Source of the DNA: Halopseudomonas sabulinigri
GTDB lineage: Bacteria > Pseudomonadota > Gammaproteobacteria > Pseudomonadales > Pseudomonadaceae
DNA length: 64,000 nucleotides
Direction: 5' to 3'
Assembly (NCBI GenBank): GCA_011053055.1
Contig: DRHT01000031.1
Location: 186,001 to 250,000 of the forward strand
Shown: piece by piece, positions 8,188 through 20,850 of the stretch
Layout: the number at the start of each line of letters is the position of its first letter
Numbering within the stretch: position 1 is the first letter of the stretch
Program-made: the position numbers and the translations under genes
Notes under the pieces: model-generated
Told to the model about the DNA's origin: nothing
What the model saw: the letters and a program-made list of their open reading frames with translations, nothing else
The model's database searches: none

Positions 8188-9975
8188 TCAAAACTGTGCA
8201 GCATCCAACTCGTATAATGACTCACTGCCAGCCCCTACCGACTCGCTCAGCGAGTGAATACGCGGTAACAAACGCTTGATGAAGAAACGCGCAGTGCCGA
8301 GCTTAGCGCTATAGAAGCCGCCCTCATCTGTACCCGTCTTGGCCAATGCAACCTTGGCCATTTTCGCCCACATAAAGGCGTAAGCGGTATAACCAAACAC
8401 ATGCAGGTACTCAACCGAAGCCGCGCCCACTTCATTCGGGTTGCCCTTGCTACGCTCGATTACACCAGCGGTCAGCTCTTCCAGATTGCTCAGTGCCTTG
8501 GATAGCGGCTGCACGAACTCGGCCATAGCGTCACCGCCGTTATCTGCCACAAAGCCGCGTATCTGCTCCGCAAACACCTTGAAGAAGGCGCCGCCGTTAG
8601 CCACGGTCTTGCGGCCCATTAAGTCCAGCGCTTGAATGCCGTTGGTACCTTCATATATCTGCGAAATGCGCACGTCACGCACCAGCTGCTCCTGGCCCCA
8701 CTCACGAATATAACCATGCCCACCGAATACCTGTTGGCCATGCACACAGTTTTCCAGACCTACGTCGGTGAAGAAGGCTTTGGCCACTGGCGTCAGCAGC
8801 GCGACCAGGTCTTCAGCCTGCTTCTTGGCCACAGGCTCGTCGGCATATTTGCTGATATCCAGCTGCATACCCACGTAGGTAGAAAAGGCTCGACTGCCTT
8901 CGGTAAGCGCTTTCATGGTCAGTAGCATGCGGCGCACGTCAGGATGCACGATGATCGGGTCGGCTGCTTTATCGGGCTGCACAGCACCAGTAGGCGCACG
9001 GCTCTGGATGCGCTCGCGGGCGTAATCCACCGCGCTCTGGTAAGAAGCCTCGGAGCAGCCGATACCTTGAATACCGATCGACAGACGCTCGTAATTCATC
9101 ATGGTGAACATGGCATTAAGGCCTTTATTGACCTCACCGACCAGATAACCGCGTGCGGAATCAAAGTTCATCACGCAGGTAGCCGAACCCTTGATGCCCA
9201 TCTTGTGCTCAATAGAGCCACAGTTGACTGGGTTACGCTCGCCCAATGAGCCATCTTCATTAACCAGAAACTTGGGTACCAGAAACAGCGAAATGCCTTT
9301 AGGGCCAGCTGGCGCGTCGGGCAGTTTAGCCAGCACCATGTGAATGATGTTCTCGGTCAGGTCGTGCTCGCCACCGGTAATGAATATCTTGGTACCGCTA
9401 ACCAAATAGCTGCCATCAGCCTCCGGGATCGCCTTGGTACGAATGATGCCCAGGTCGGTACCGCAATGTGATTCGGTCAAACACATGGTGCCAGACCATG
9501 CGCCAGCGTACATATTAGGCAAATAGGCCTGCTTCAGTTCTTCGCTGCCGTGGGCGTCAAGCGCCAGACAGCAACCGGCGGTCAATGCGGGATACAGCGC
9601 AAAGCTGTTGTTGGCGCCGTAAACCATCTCTTCAACTTGAACGCCCAACGTCTTGGGCATGCCCAGCCCACCAAACTCAGGGTTACCGCCCAGACCTACC
9701 CAGCCACCTTCGGCGTAGGTCTTGAACGCGGCCTTGAAGCCGCTAGGCGTGGTGACTTCGCCGTCGTTCCACTGGGCGCCTTCTTCGTCGCCGCTACGGT
9801 TAAGCGGGGCAATCGTTTGCGAGGTGATTTTGCCGGCTTCTTCCAGCATGGCATCGGCGGTTTCCGCATCGATGGCACCGTCCAGCCCAGGCAGGCTCTG
9901 CCAGAGCGCGTCGGCTTCAAATACTTCATTCAGCACGAAACGGATGTCACGCAGGGGGGCTTTATAATCGGCCAT
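8188..9975 (-). CDS. Acyl-CoA dehydrogenase, large FadE/DmdC-like type (copy 1)
   Basis: The 595-residue FAD enzyme is longer than classical 380-residue acyl-CoA dehydrogenases because of an extended N-terminus (ADYKAPLRDIRFVLNEVF) and an extra C-terminal domain. The FAD and substrate signatures are clear: MCLTESHCGTDLG, then QVFGGHGYIREWGQEQLVRDVRISQIYEGTNGIQA, which includes the region of the catalytic Glu. Members oxidise medium- or long-chain acyl-CoA, or 3-methylmercaptopropionyl-CoA, to the enoyl form. GAGGAG precedes the ATG. It is a paralog of the gene just upstream; similar tandem pairs are known in Pseudomonas (PA0506/PA0508 type). Confidence 0.92.
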   Translation of the reverse strand: MADYKAPLRDIRFVLNEVFEADALWQSLPGLDGAIDAETADAMLEEAGKITSQTIAPLNRSGDEEGAQWNDGEVTTPSGFKAAFKTYAEGGWVGLGGNPEFGGLGMPKTLGVQVEEMVYGANNSFALYPALTAGCCLALDAHGSEELKQAYLPNMYAGAWSGTMCLTESHCGTDLGIIRTKAIPEADGSYLVSGTKIFITGGEHDLTENIIHMVLAKLPDAPAGPKGISLFLVPKFLVNEDGSLGERNPVNCGSIEHKMGIKGSATCVMNFDSARGYLVGEVNKGLNAMFTMMNYERLSIGIQGIGCSEASYQSAVDYARERIQSRAPTGAVQPDKAADPIIVHPDVRRMLLTMKALTEGSRAFSTYVGMQLDISKYADEPVAKKQAEDLVALLTPVAKAFFTDVGLENCVHGQQVFGGHGYIREWGQEQLVRDVRISQIYEGTNGIQALDLMGRKTVANGGAFFKVFAEQIRGFVADNGGDAMAEFVQPLSKALSNLEELTAGVIERSKGNPNEVGAASVEYLHVFGYTAYAFMWAKMAKVALAKTGTDEGGFYSAKLGTARFFIKRLLPRIHSLSESVGAGSESLYELDAAQF

Positions 9976-10176
9976 GGAAATCTCCTCTTCAACAGGTGCG
10001 CCCGGACCATACCGGAACAGGACCGGGATTGTAGCGCGGCAACGAATAAACCTATAGCGTCTTTTTATGACTTTTATTTACAAATCAGTCACGCAAATAT
10101 AAGCCTATTTCTCTGCACCGCTTAAGACTAGCCGTTAGTCATGTCGCTTGCGCAACGCGTTACAAATTACAGGCGT

Positions 10177-10206
10177 AAAAAAACCCCGAACCAGTCGGGG
10201 TTTTTC
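10177..10206 (-). terminator. Rho-independent terminator between the two acyl-CoA dehydrogenase genes
   Basis: AAAACCCCGA and TCGGGGTTTTT surround a short ACCAG-type loop, with T runs on both sides. It lies 10 bp after the stop of the upstream paralog, so the two genes are separate transcription units. Confidence 0.85.
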
Positions 10207-10217
10207 TCAGGCCAGAT

Positions 10218-12008
10218 TTAGAACTGATCTACCGTAATATCCATCAGGTTATCGGCGCCGGAATCTAATGCCTCAACGTGAGCCTGCGCACGTGGCAGTA
10301 GGCGCTTGAAGTAGAAGTTCTGCGTAGCCAACTTGGCTTTGTAGAAATTTTCTTCGGAGGAGCCTGCATCCAGCTGCTTCTGAGCGACAGTAGCCATCTT
10401 CAACCACAAGAAGGCATGTACCACGTAACCGGAGAACATCAGGAAGTCGACAGAACAAGCGCCTACTTCTTCGCGGTTCTGCATCGCACGACCGGCGATG
10501 CGTTGAGTGATTTCACCCCACTGAACATTGAGCTGGCTCAACTTAGCTATATCGTCTGCAAATTGACTGTTGCCTTCATTCGCCTGACAAAACTTGTGCA
10601 CTTGTTTAGTGAAAGCTGCCAACAACTTACCTTGGCTACCTAGTACCTTACGGCCCAGAAGGTCTAGCGCCTGGATGCCGTTAGTGCCTTCATAAATAGG
10701 TGCAATGCGGCAATCGCGCATTTGCTGCTCTTGGCCCCACTCACGGATGTAACCGTGACCACCGAATATCTGCATACCTAAGCTAGTCACTTCCATGCCG
10801 GTATCGGTCATGAAGGCTTTGCAGATGGGCGTCAGAAAAGCCAGTTGCTCTTCAGCGGCAGCACGCTCCGCCTCATCTTTCGCGTAATGCGCTTGATCTA
10901 GCAGCTGCGCGGTGTAATAGGTCAAGGCGCGGTTGCCTTCGTTAAAGGCTTTCATGGTTAGCAGCATGCGCCGCACGTCAGGATGCACAATGATTGGGTC
11001 AGCGGGTTTCTCAGGTGCCGCAGGGCCACTCAAAGAACGCATCTGCAGACGGTCCTTAGCGTAAGCAAGAGCTGACTGATAAGAAGTTTCGCCGTTACAC
11101 AGGCCCTGCATACCGGTACCCAAACGTGCATGGTTCATCATGGTGAACATGCAATTCAGACCTTTGTTGATATCGCCGATCAGGAAGCCGGTCGCACCAT
11201 CAAAATTCATCACACAGGTAGCCGAGGCCTTAATGCCCATCTTGTGCTCAATTGAGCCGCAAGCCAGATTGTTACGCTCACCTTTTTCACCGGCAGCATC
11301 AGGTAGAAACTTCGGCACGATGAATAGTGAGATGCCTTTGGTCCCGGCGGGTGCATCGGGAAGTTTGGCGAGCACCAAATGGACAATATTCTCGGCCATA
11401 TCGTGCTCACCGCAAGAGATAAATATCTTGGTACCGGTGATTTTGTAGCTGCCGTCAGCCTCGGGTACAGCACGTGTCTTGATTAGACCCAAATCCGTAC
11501 CACAATGGGATTCGGTCAGACACATGGTGCCAGTCCAAGTGCCGGGGGTCAGCTTGCTCAGATAAAGATCTTTTTGTTCTTGCGATCCATGAGCACGAAT
11601 CGCCGCCGCACAACCATGTGAAAGTCCTGGGTACATGCCGAAGGCGCAGTTTGCGGAAGCGACCATTTCGCTGACCGCTAAGCCCAAGGAGGCTGGTAAT
11701 GCCTGTCCGCCATACTCGACCGGCGCAGTCATCGAGCCCCAACCGTTTTCGCAGTACTGCTTATAGGCTTCTTTGAAGCCTTTAGGTGTAGTCACCTCAC
11801 CGTTTTCGATGTGACAGCCTTCTTCATCACCGGTACGGTTCAAAGGTGACAATACATCCTTGGTAAACTTGGCACCCTCTTCCAAAATAGCTCGCACCAG
11901 GTCAGGTGAGGCATCTTCAAGACCATAGGCTTCGTAGCCAGCAGCAAAATCGAGCACTTCATCCATAACAAAGTGCATGTCACGCAGGGGGGCGTTGTAT
12001 TCGGGCAT
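10218..12008 (-). CDS. Acyl-CoA dehydrogenase, large FadE/DmdC-like type (copy 2)
   Basis: The 596-residue paralog of copy 1 has the same architecture: PEYNAPLRDMHFVMDEVL at the start, MCLTESHCGTDLG in the middle, and FGGHGYIREWGQEQQMRDCRIAPIYEGTNGIQA before the C-terminal extension. The start is the ATG at 12008, which has GGAGAG seven bases upstream; an in-frame start ten codons earlier has none. The pair probably differs in chain-length preference, but this cannot be read from sequence. An 18-bp palindrome lies about 145 bp upstream. Confidence 0.92.
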   Translation of the reverse strand: MPEYNAPLRDMHFVMDEVLDFAAGYEAYGLEDASPDLVRAILEEGAKFTKDVLSPLNRTGDEEGCHIENGEVTTPKGFKEAYKQYCENGWGSMTAPVEYGGQALPASLGLAVSEMVASANCAFGMYPGLSHGCAAAIRAHGSQEQKDLYLSKLTPGTWTGTMCLTESHCGTDLGLIKTRAVPEADGSYKITGTKIFISCGEHDMAENIVHLVLAKLPDAPAGTKGISLFIVPKFLPDAAGEKGERNNLACGSIEHKMGIKASATCVMNFDGATGFLIGDINKGLNCMFTMMNHARLGTGMQGLCNGETSYQSALAYAKDRLQMRSLSGPAAPEKPADPIIVHPDVRRMLLTMKAFNEGNRALTYYTAQLLDQAHYAKDEAERAAAEEQLAFLTPICKAFMTDTGMEVTSLGMQIFGGHGYIREWGQEQQMRDCRIAPIYEGTNGIQALDLLGRKVLGSQGKLLAAFTKQVHKFCQANEGNSQFADDIAKLSQLNVQWGEITQRIAGRAMQNREEVGACSVDFLMFSGYVVHAFLWLKMATVAQKQLDAGSSEENFYKAKLATQNFYFKRLLPRAQAHVEALDSGADNLMDITVDQF

Positions 12009-13740
<1,732 letters not shown>

Positions 13741-13891
13741 AGAGGAATGGGTGCATCTGTCCTGTTATTCTTTTCAGTCATATAAAAATCAGTTTTTGTA
13801 CTTGGACAAACTTAAAAATCCCTCTTAATGTGGCGCCCAGACGGGTTCCGCCAACTGGAACCTAATAACCTCACACGAGATTCAGGTGTCC

Positions 13892-15685
13892 ATGAGCTGG
13901 GATTCGTTGCCATTGATCGGCGTCGCGCTGCTGCTGTGCTGGGTGTTCTACGCTTTCGCGCGCGAGAAGTTTAGCCCGGATGTAGTCGTCGGCATTGCCG
14001 TCGCCGTACTGCTGGTTAGCCAACTATTATCGCCTGCTGATGTGCTCAGCGTGCTGTCGAACAGCGCGCCCATCACCATCGCGTGTATGTTCATTCTGTC
14101 CGCCGCGCTGGAGCGCACTGGCTGCGTAGAAACCCTGGGCAACTGGCTTTCACGCATGGGCGGTGGCAGCCCATGGCGCACGCTGTTCAGTCTGATGATG
14201 ACCGCGATGCTATTGTCGACCTTCATCAACAACACCCCTGTAGTCGCCATTCTTACTCCGGTTGCTATAGCCCTTGCTACCCAAGTCGGTAGCAAACCTT
14301 CAAAGATGCTGATCCCGCTGTCTTATGCCACCATTCTCGGCGGCACCATGACCATGATTGGCACCTCGACCAACATCTTGGTTGATGGCGTGGCTCGCGA
14401 AATGGGTATGGAACCCTTTGGCATGTTCGAGATAACCCTGCCGGGCGCCATACTCGCGGGTATTGGCATGGCTTTCATTCTGTTGATCGGTTATCGCCTA
14501 CTGCCTGACCGCGAGAGCCTGTCGCGCCAATTGCGACCAGATCAGGCACGCACCTTCATGACAGAACTGCTGGTGCCGCACAACTCACAGGTCGTCGGAC
14601 AGACTATTAGTCAGGCCAGCCTTAACGGCAACAGCGGCATCAGCGTGCTGAAAATATTCCGTGGCGATGATGAACTCTCGACGCCCCTGAACGACACCCT
14701 GCTGCGCGCGGGTGACCGACTGATTTTGCATACAACTATGCGCGACTTTGTTGAGCTCAGGCAAAATGGCCTGCTTGCCTTCAACCGCGAAGACAGCGCC
14801 AGCTTCGAAACCATCTCAACCCGCGACGTGATGCTGGCTGAGGCCATAGTAGGCCGCAGCTCACGCTATAGTCACCGTCCGATGCGCGACCTCAACCTAA
14901 CCGCGCGCTATGGCATTCACGTTCTGGCAATTCACCGCCAGAACGAGAACATCCAGGATAACCTGGACGAGTTTCAGCTGCAGTTTGGTGACGTGATGCT
15001 GGTGGAAGGTACCCCAGCGCAGATCAAGAAGTTCGCTGACAACGGCGATTTGATTAGCCTCAACTCGGTTCAAGAACGAGCTTATCGCCGCAATAAAGCG
15101 CCAATAGCTATTGCTGCAGTAGTGGCGGTAATGGTGCTGGCTGCGGCGAAGGTCATGCCTATCGAAGGCTTGGCGATGATCGCTGCGGCGCTCGTCGTGG
15201 CCACCGGCTGTCTGGACACCGAGGACGCTTATAAAGCAATTGATTGGCGTATCCTCACATTGATCTTCGGCATGCTGGCAATCAGCATAGCGATGAACAA
15301 GGTAGGCTTGGTAGACACTGTGGTCAGCCATGTGATGACCCTGTCCCCGCTGCTGGGTCCGCTATTTATGCTTTCCTTCATCTATTTACTCACGTCGATA
15401 CTGACCGAAGTGATCAGCAACAATGCCGTGGCAGTGCTGGTAACTCCCATTGCCATCGGCGTGGCCCATCAACTGGGAGCTGATCCGCGTCCTTTTGTGG
15501 TCGCCGTGATGTTTGCCGCGAGCGCCAGCTTCGCAACCCCCATCGGCTATCAGACCAACACCTTCGTTTACAGCGCCGGCGGCTACCGCTTCAGCGATTT
15601 CATGCGCATCGGCGTGCCGCTCAACCTGATCATGTGGGCAGCTGCGTCTTTCATTATCCCGATGATTTGGCCGCTGTTTCCCTGA
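13892..15685 (+). CDS. SLC13-family anion permease with TrkA-C domains
   Basis: The protein of about 597 residues has a run of transmembrane helices at each end (residues 1-200 and 395-595). Between them are two soluble TrkA-C (RCK_C) domains: about 205-290 (PHNSQVVGQTISQA) and 300-385 (LAEAIVGRSSRYSHRPMRDLNL). The layout is that of bacterial SLC13/DASS carriers for sulfate, dicarboxylates or similar anions. Helix-hairpin motifs such as GTMTMIGTSTNILV and SNNAVAVLVTPIAIG support this. The ATG at 13892 is used here; a GTG two codons earlier (13886) is the alternative. Substrate unknown. Confidence 0.87.
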   Translation: MSWDSLPLIGVALLLCWVFYAFAREKFSPDVVVGIAVAVLLVSQLLSPADVLSVLSNSAPITIACMFILSAALERTGCVETLGNWLSRMGGGSPWRTLFSLMMTAMLLSTFINNTPVVAILTPVAIALATQVGSKPSKMLIPLSYATILGGTMTMIGTSTNILVDGVAREMGMEPFGMFEITLPGAILAGIGMAFILLIGYRLLPDRESLSRQLRPDQARTFMTELLVPHNSQVVGQTISQASLNGNSGISVLKIFRGDDELSTPLNDTLLRAGDRLILHTTMRDFVELRQNGLLAFNREDSASFETISTRDVMLAEAIVGRSSRYSHRPMRDLNLTARYGIHVLAIHRQNENIQDNLDEFQLQFGDVMLVEGTPAQIKKFADNGDLISLNSVQERAYRRNKAPIAIAAVVAVMVLAAAKVMPIEGLAMIAAALVVATGCLDTEDAYKAIDWRILTLIFGMLAISIAMNKVGLVDTVVSHVMTLSPLLGPLFMLSFIYLLTSILTEVISNNAVAVLVTPIAIGVAHQLGADPRPFVVAVMFAASASFATPIGYQTNTFVYSAGGYRFSDFMRIGVPLNLIMWAAASFIIPMIWPLFP

Positions 15686-15690
15686 CCCAC

Positions 15691-15720
15691 AAAAAAGGCA
15701 CCCAACTGGGTGCCTTTTTT
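15691..15720. terminator. Bidirectional terminator between the permease and metY
   Basis: AAAAAAGGCACCCA and TGGGTGCCTTTTTT form a strong stem with U-runs on either strand, between two convergent genes whose stops are 47 bp apart. Confidence 0.92.
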
Positions 15721-15732
15721 ACGCAGCCTGCT

Positions 15733-17007
15733 TTAGCTCGCCGCGTTAAGCGCTTGCTTCAAATCATCCAAAATGTCATCAATGTGTTCAATGCCGATGG
15801 ACAACCTAACCATATCCCGGGGCACGCCCGCCTTGACCAGTTCTTCATCATCCAGCTGTCGATGGGTTGTTGAAGCCGGATGGCAGGCCAGCGACTTGGC
15901 ATCACCTATATTCACTAGCCGCACTACCAACTGCAACGCATCAATAAAGCGCCCACCCGCCGCCTGACCACCCTTAATTCCAAACGACAACACCGAAGCC
16001 GGTTTTCCGCCCATATAGCGCAGTGCCAAGGCATGCTCGGGATGCTCCTCCAAGCCGGCGTACTGTACCCAGGCCACTTGGTCATGGTCCTTCAGGTAGC
16101 GAGCCACCGCCATCGCATTGTCGCAGTGACGTTCCATGCGCAATGCCAGCGTTTCCATACCCTGCAAGATCATGAACGCATTGAAGGGCGACAAGGCGGC
16201 GCCCATGTTGCGCAGAGGCACCACTCGGCAGCGACCAATAAAGGCAGCAGGACCGAAGGCCTCGGTATAAACCACGCCGTGATACGAAGGATCTGGGGTG
16301 TTCAACAGCGGAAATCGCTCGGCTTGTTCAGCCCACGGAAAACTACCGCCATCCACCACTATGCCGCCCAACGTAGTGCCGTGACCACCCATGTATTTGG
16401 TCAGCGAGTGCACCACGATATCGGCACCAAACTCGAAAGGACGACACAGCGCTGGAGTTGCCACCGTGTTATCGACAATCAATGGCACACCATGGCGATG
16501 TGCTGCATCGGCGAGCGCTTGAATGTCGAGAATATTGCCAGACGGGTTGCCTATCGACTCACAAAAAACCGCCTTGGTGCGGCCATCAATCAACCTTTCC
16601 AGCGCCGCCACGTCATTATGTTCCGCGAAGCGCACCTCAATCCCTTGGCGAGGAAAGGTGTGGGCGAACAGGTTATAAGTGCCGCCATAGAGCTTGGCTA
16701 CCGAGACAATATTGTCTCCAGTTTCGGCCAGGGTTTGAATCGCTGCGGTAATCGCTGCCATTCCGGACGCCATGGCCAAAGCGCCGACGCCACCTTCGAG
16801 GGCCGCGACACGCTTTTCAAGCACGTCGTTAGTCGGGTTCATAATCCGTGTGTAAATGTTACCCGGCACCTTGAGGTCGAATAGATCGGCCCCGTGTTGG
16901 GTGCTGTCAAACGAGTAGGACGTGGTTTGGTAAATAGGCACAGCCACCGCATGGGTGGCTGGGTCAGGAGTGTAACCGGCGTGTATGGCGAGCGTTTCCA
17001 GTTTCAT
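15733..17007 (-). CDS. metY: O-acetylhomoserine aminocarboxypropyltransferase / sulfhydrylase
   Basis: The 424-residue PLP enzyme of the Cys/Met metabolism family makes homocysteine from O-acetyl- or O-succinylhomoserine and sulfide. The Schiff-base lysine is Lys204 in HSLTKYMGGHG. The N-terminal LAIHAGYTPD and the SGMAAI loop are characteristic of MetY rather than MetZ or cystathionine synthase. The ATG at 17007 has AAGGAAAG upstream; an earlier in-frame start at 17049 does not fit the family. It sits in the conserved selO-metY-parA-hemE block. Confidence 0.92.
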   Translation of the reverse strand: MKLETLAIHAGYTPDPATHAVAVPIYQTTSYSFDSTQHGADLFDLKVPGNIYTRIMNPTNDVLEKRVAALEGGVGALAMASGMAAITAAIQTLAETGDNIVSVAKLYGGTYNLFAHTFPRQGIEVRFAEHNDVAALERLIDGRTKAVFCESIGNPSGNILDIQALADAAHRHGVPLIVDNTVATPALCRPFEFGADIVVHSLTKYMGGHGTTLGGIVVDGGSFPWAEQAERFPLLNTPDPSYHGVVYTEAFGPAAFIGRCRVVPLRNMGAALSPFNAFMILQGMETLALRMERHCDNAMAVARYLKDHDQVAWVQYAGLEEHPEHALALRYMGGKPASVLSFGIKGGQAAGGRFIDALQLVVRLVNIGDAKSLACHPASTTHRQLDDEELVKAGVPRDMVRLSIGIEHIDDILDDLKQALNAAS

Positions 17008-17106
17008 GGCGCTTTCCTTGTTATGAAGTCCAGCGCCGAGCATGCGCAAGCTCGCTCAATTGGTCAATCAAACTACCCTTGGCTTATAACCCACCAACGC
17101 TGTCGC

Positions 17107-17877
17107 TTACTGACCCTCAATATGATCGTGCAACGCAATAAACTGCTGCGTTAGCTTATGCCGCCCATCAAGGAAAATCAGCGGCGTTGCCGCCTGGTGC
17201 GATTCGCGCATCCGCACTGAGCTATTCAGATACACCGGTAAGACCGGCAGCCCTTCGGCAATCATTTCATCAAGAATTTGCTGTGGCAGGCTGGCTCTCG
17301 GCTGGAACTGGTTAACCACGATGCCCTCTACTTGCAGATCTTCATTGTGCTCTTCACGCACGTCTTCCAGTTCGGCCAACAGCCCATACAGTGCTTGCCG
17401 CGAAAAGCTGTCGCAATCGAAGGGGATCAACACACGGTCCGCAGCAATCAACGCCGACATAGTGTAGAAATTAAACGCTGGCGCAGTATCAATGTAGATA
17501 CGCTCGTAGCTATCTTTAAGATCCTTAAGCAACTTTCGCAGCTTCTGAATCTTGTAACGCGATTCCAGCTTGTGCTGCAGGTCAGCCAATTCAGGGCTGC
17601 CAGGCATCAACCAGAGATTCTCGAAAGGGGTTTCTACCACAAACTGTTCGGCCTTCTTGCCAAACAGTCCGCTGGACAGGGTCTGCGAAAAGAACTCCGC
17701 AATGGTGGTATCGATCTCCGCCATCCCCTCACCCAGCAGATAGTGGCTGGAGTTGGCCTGCGGATCCAAATCGATAACCAGTGTTTTGTATCCAGCGGCA
17801 GCGCTGACTGCTGCTAGGTTACAAGCAATACTCGACTTACCAACGCCGCCTTTCTGGTTGAATACCACCCTGCGCAT
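17107..17877 (-). CDS. ParA/MinD-like ATPase
   Basis: The 256-residue protein starts with a deviant Walker A, KGGVGKSS (residues 9-16, with the signature Lys9), followed by the DLDPQANSS switch. There is no ParB partner or origin next to it, so it is not the chromosomal segregation pair. The same orphan ParA-like gene stands near hemE in P. aeruginosa as I recall, where its role is not well defined. GGAGAG lies just before the ATG. Confidence 0.85.
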   Translation of the reverse strand: MRRVVFNQKGGVGKSSIACNLAAVSAAAGYKTLVIDLDPQANSSHYLLGEGMAEIDTTIAEFFSQTLSSGLFGKKAEQFVVETPFENLWLMPGSPELADLQHKLESRYKIQKLRKLLKDLKDSYERIYIDTAPAFNFYTMSALIAADRVLIPFDCDSFSRQALYGLLAELEDVREEHNEDLQVEGIVVNQFQPRASLPQQILDEMIAEGLPVLPVYLNSSVRMRESHQAATPLIFLDGRHKLTQQFIALHDHIEGQ

Positions 17878-17957
17878 AAATCTCTCCTTGTTTCCATAGC
17901 CTGTTGTTGAGCAACCCGTTCAGTGCCTGGTCGCGCAGGAAAGATGCGCAACCTTTG

Positions 17958-19040
17958 TCAGCCTACGATAGCAGTCGAATCATGATAAATAGCTGACATC
18001 TCGTGAACTGCTTCAATAAAGGCTCCTGCATGCGCCGGATCAACCTCGGGGGTGATGCCATGGCCGAGATTGAATACGTGCCCGCTGCCTTTGCCATAAC
18101 TGGCCAGAATGCGCGCTACTTCCTCTCGAATGGCCGCGGGCTTGGCGTACAACACGGTTGGATCCATGTTGCCTTGCAATGCCACCTTGGCGCCGACTCG
18201 TGAGCGCGCCACGCCGATGTCCATGGTCCAATCCAACCCTAGCGCGTCAGCGCCGGTTTCGACAATGCTCTCCAGCCACAAACCGCCATTTTTGGTGAAA
18301 AGGATCACCGGCACTTTACGTCCATCATTCTCGCGGATCAGACCTGCCACTATCTTGCGCATATAGGCGAGCGAGAACTTCTGATAGGCGTCGGCCGACA
18401 GGTTACCGCCCCAGGTATCGAAAATCTGCACTGCCTGTGCGCCGGCCAAGATCTGACCGTTCAGGTAACTAATCACTGAATCAGCCAGCTTATCGAGCAA
18501 TAGATGCATCGCTTCGGGCTGATCGTAGAGCATCGCTTTGGTCTTGCGGAAATCCTTGGATGAGCCGCCCTCGACCATATAAGTCGCGAGTGTCCAGGGG
18601 CTGCCAGAAAAACCAATGAGCGGCACTCGACCATTAAGCTCGCGGCGGATAGTGCGCACCGCGCCCATGACGTAACCAAGATCCTTCTCTGGATCAGGTA
18701 TTGGCAGCGCCTCAATATCGGCTGCGGTGTTGATCACTTTACGAAAGCGCGGCCCTTCACCAGCCTCAAAATACAGCCCCTGCCCCATGGCATCCGGAAT
18801 GGTCAGGATATCGGAGAATAAAATGGCAGCATCCAGCGGGTAGCGCTCCAATGGCTGCAAAGTAACTTCACAGGCCATCTCCGGGTTGGTGCACAAGCCC
18901 ATGAAGTCACCCGCTCTTGCCCGCGCCGCGCGGTACTCAGGCAAGTAACGCCCGGCCTGGCGCATCATCCATACCGGCGTAACGTCGACTGGTTGGCGCT
19001 GCAGGGCGCGAAGGAAGCGATCATTCTTGAGTTCAGTCAT
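17958..19040 (-). CDS. hemE: Uroporphyrinogen decarboxylase
   Basis: The 360-residue cytosolic enzyme decarboxylates the four acetate side chains of uroporphyrinogen III to give coproporphyrinogen III in heme synthesis. The invariant substrate loop [16 protein letters not shown] (23-38) is intact, as are the FSDIL segment with its essential Asp and FNLGHGI near the C-terminus. The upstream leader has no good ribosome site. A possible miniature repeat element lies between hemE and gltD. Confidence 0.97.
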   Translation of the reverse strand: MTELKNDRFLRALQRQPVDVTPVWMMRQAGRYLPEYRAARARAGDFMGLCTNPEMACEVTLQPLERYPLDAAILFSDILTIPDAMGQGLYFEAGEGPRFRKVINTAADIEALPIPDPEKDLGYVMGAVRTIRRELNGRVPLIGFSGSPWTLATYMVEGGSSKDFRKTKAMLYDQPEAMHLLLDKLADSVISYLNGQILAGAQAVQIFDTWGGNLSADAYQKFSLAYMRKIVAGLIRENDGRKVPVILFTKNGGLWLESIVETGADALGLDWTMDIGVARSRVGAKVALQGNMDPTVLYAKPAAIREEVARILASYGKGSGHVFNLGHGITPEVDPAHAGAFIEAVHEMSAIYHDSTAIVG

Positions 19041-19105
19041 GGGGAGGTTATCCAGTTACAAAGTCAGCTGGCATTGTACCGGGATTGCCGACAAAGGTCA
19101 GGAGC

Positions 19106-19273
19106 CTAGGAGCTTGTCGGACTTCACACTACCCTGCTTCGGAACAACCATATGGGGTCATGTTCTGCGCTCTTTTTTGTTTAATAGAATGACTATTCGC
19201 TCAAAAGATCACTAAAAACGACTCCAATCGGACTTTTCCTCCCTACGGGCGGTTAAGTCCAACAGGTTCCCAG
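19106..19273. mobile_element. Possible MITE or repeat remnant with imperfect terminal inverted repeats
   Basis: CTAGGAGCTTGTCGGACTT (19106-19124) matches the reverse complement of 19255-19273 (CTGGGAACCTGTTGGACTT) at 15 of 19 positions. The 130 bp between them is AT-richer than its surroundings and encodes nothing recognisable. No target duplication is visible. This fits a non-autonomous miniature element, but a chance structure or a REP-like family cannot be excluded from one copy. Confidence 0.4.
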
Positions 19274-19278
19274 AAACA

Positions 19279-19304
19279 ACAAGGGCGCCCGCAGGCGCCC
19301 TTGT
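19279..19304 (-). terminator. Terminator after gltD
   Basis: ACAAGGGCGCC and GGCGCCCTTGT form an 11-bp perfect stem with loop CGCA, 26 bp past the gltD stop. On the minus strand it is followed by TGTTTCTG, a weak U-run. Confidence 0.75.
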
Positions 19305-19329
19305 GATATAGCATTTGAGTACGACTGAA

Positions 19330-20757
<1,428 letters not shown>

Positions 20758-20850
20758 TCATCAGTGCAGCGTCACTATTACCAGTGGCGCTGCCGAATCT
20801 CTATCGCTAACCGGGCGGCTAATCCTGCCCGGTCGCTGGTATCCCCGCTT

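Noticed and set aside
13844-13862. Riboswitch in the leader of the SLC13 permease gene
   Set aside because: Only a 6-bp hairpin (GGTTCC/GGAACC) is present, without any known aptamer core.
17107-17877. Chromosome partition locus (parAB) near an origin
   Set aside because: The ATPase has no ParB neighbour and no parS or DnaA-box cluster is visible.
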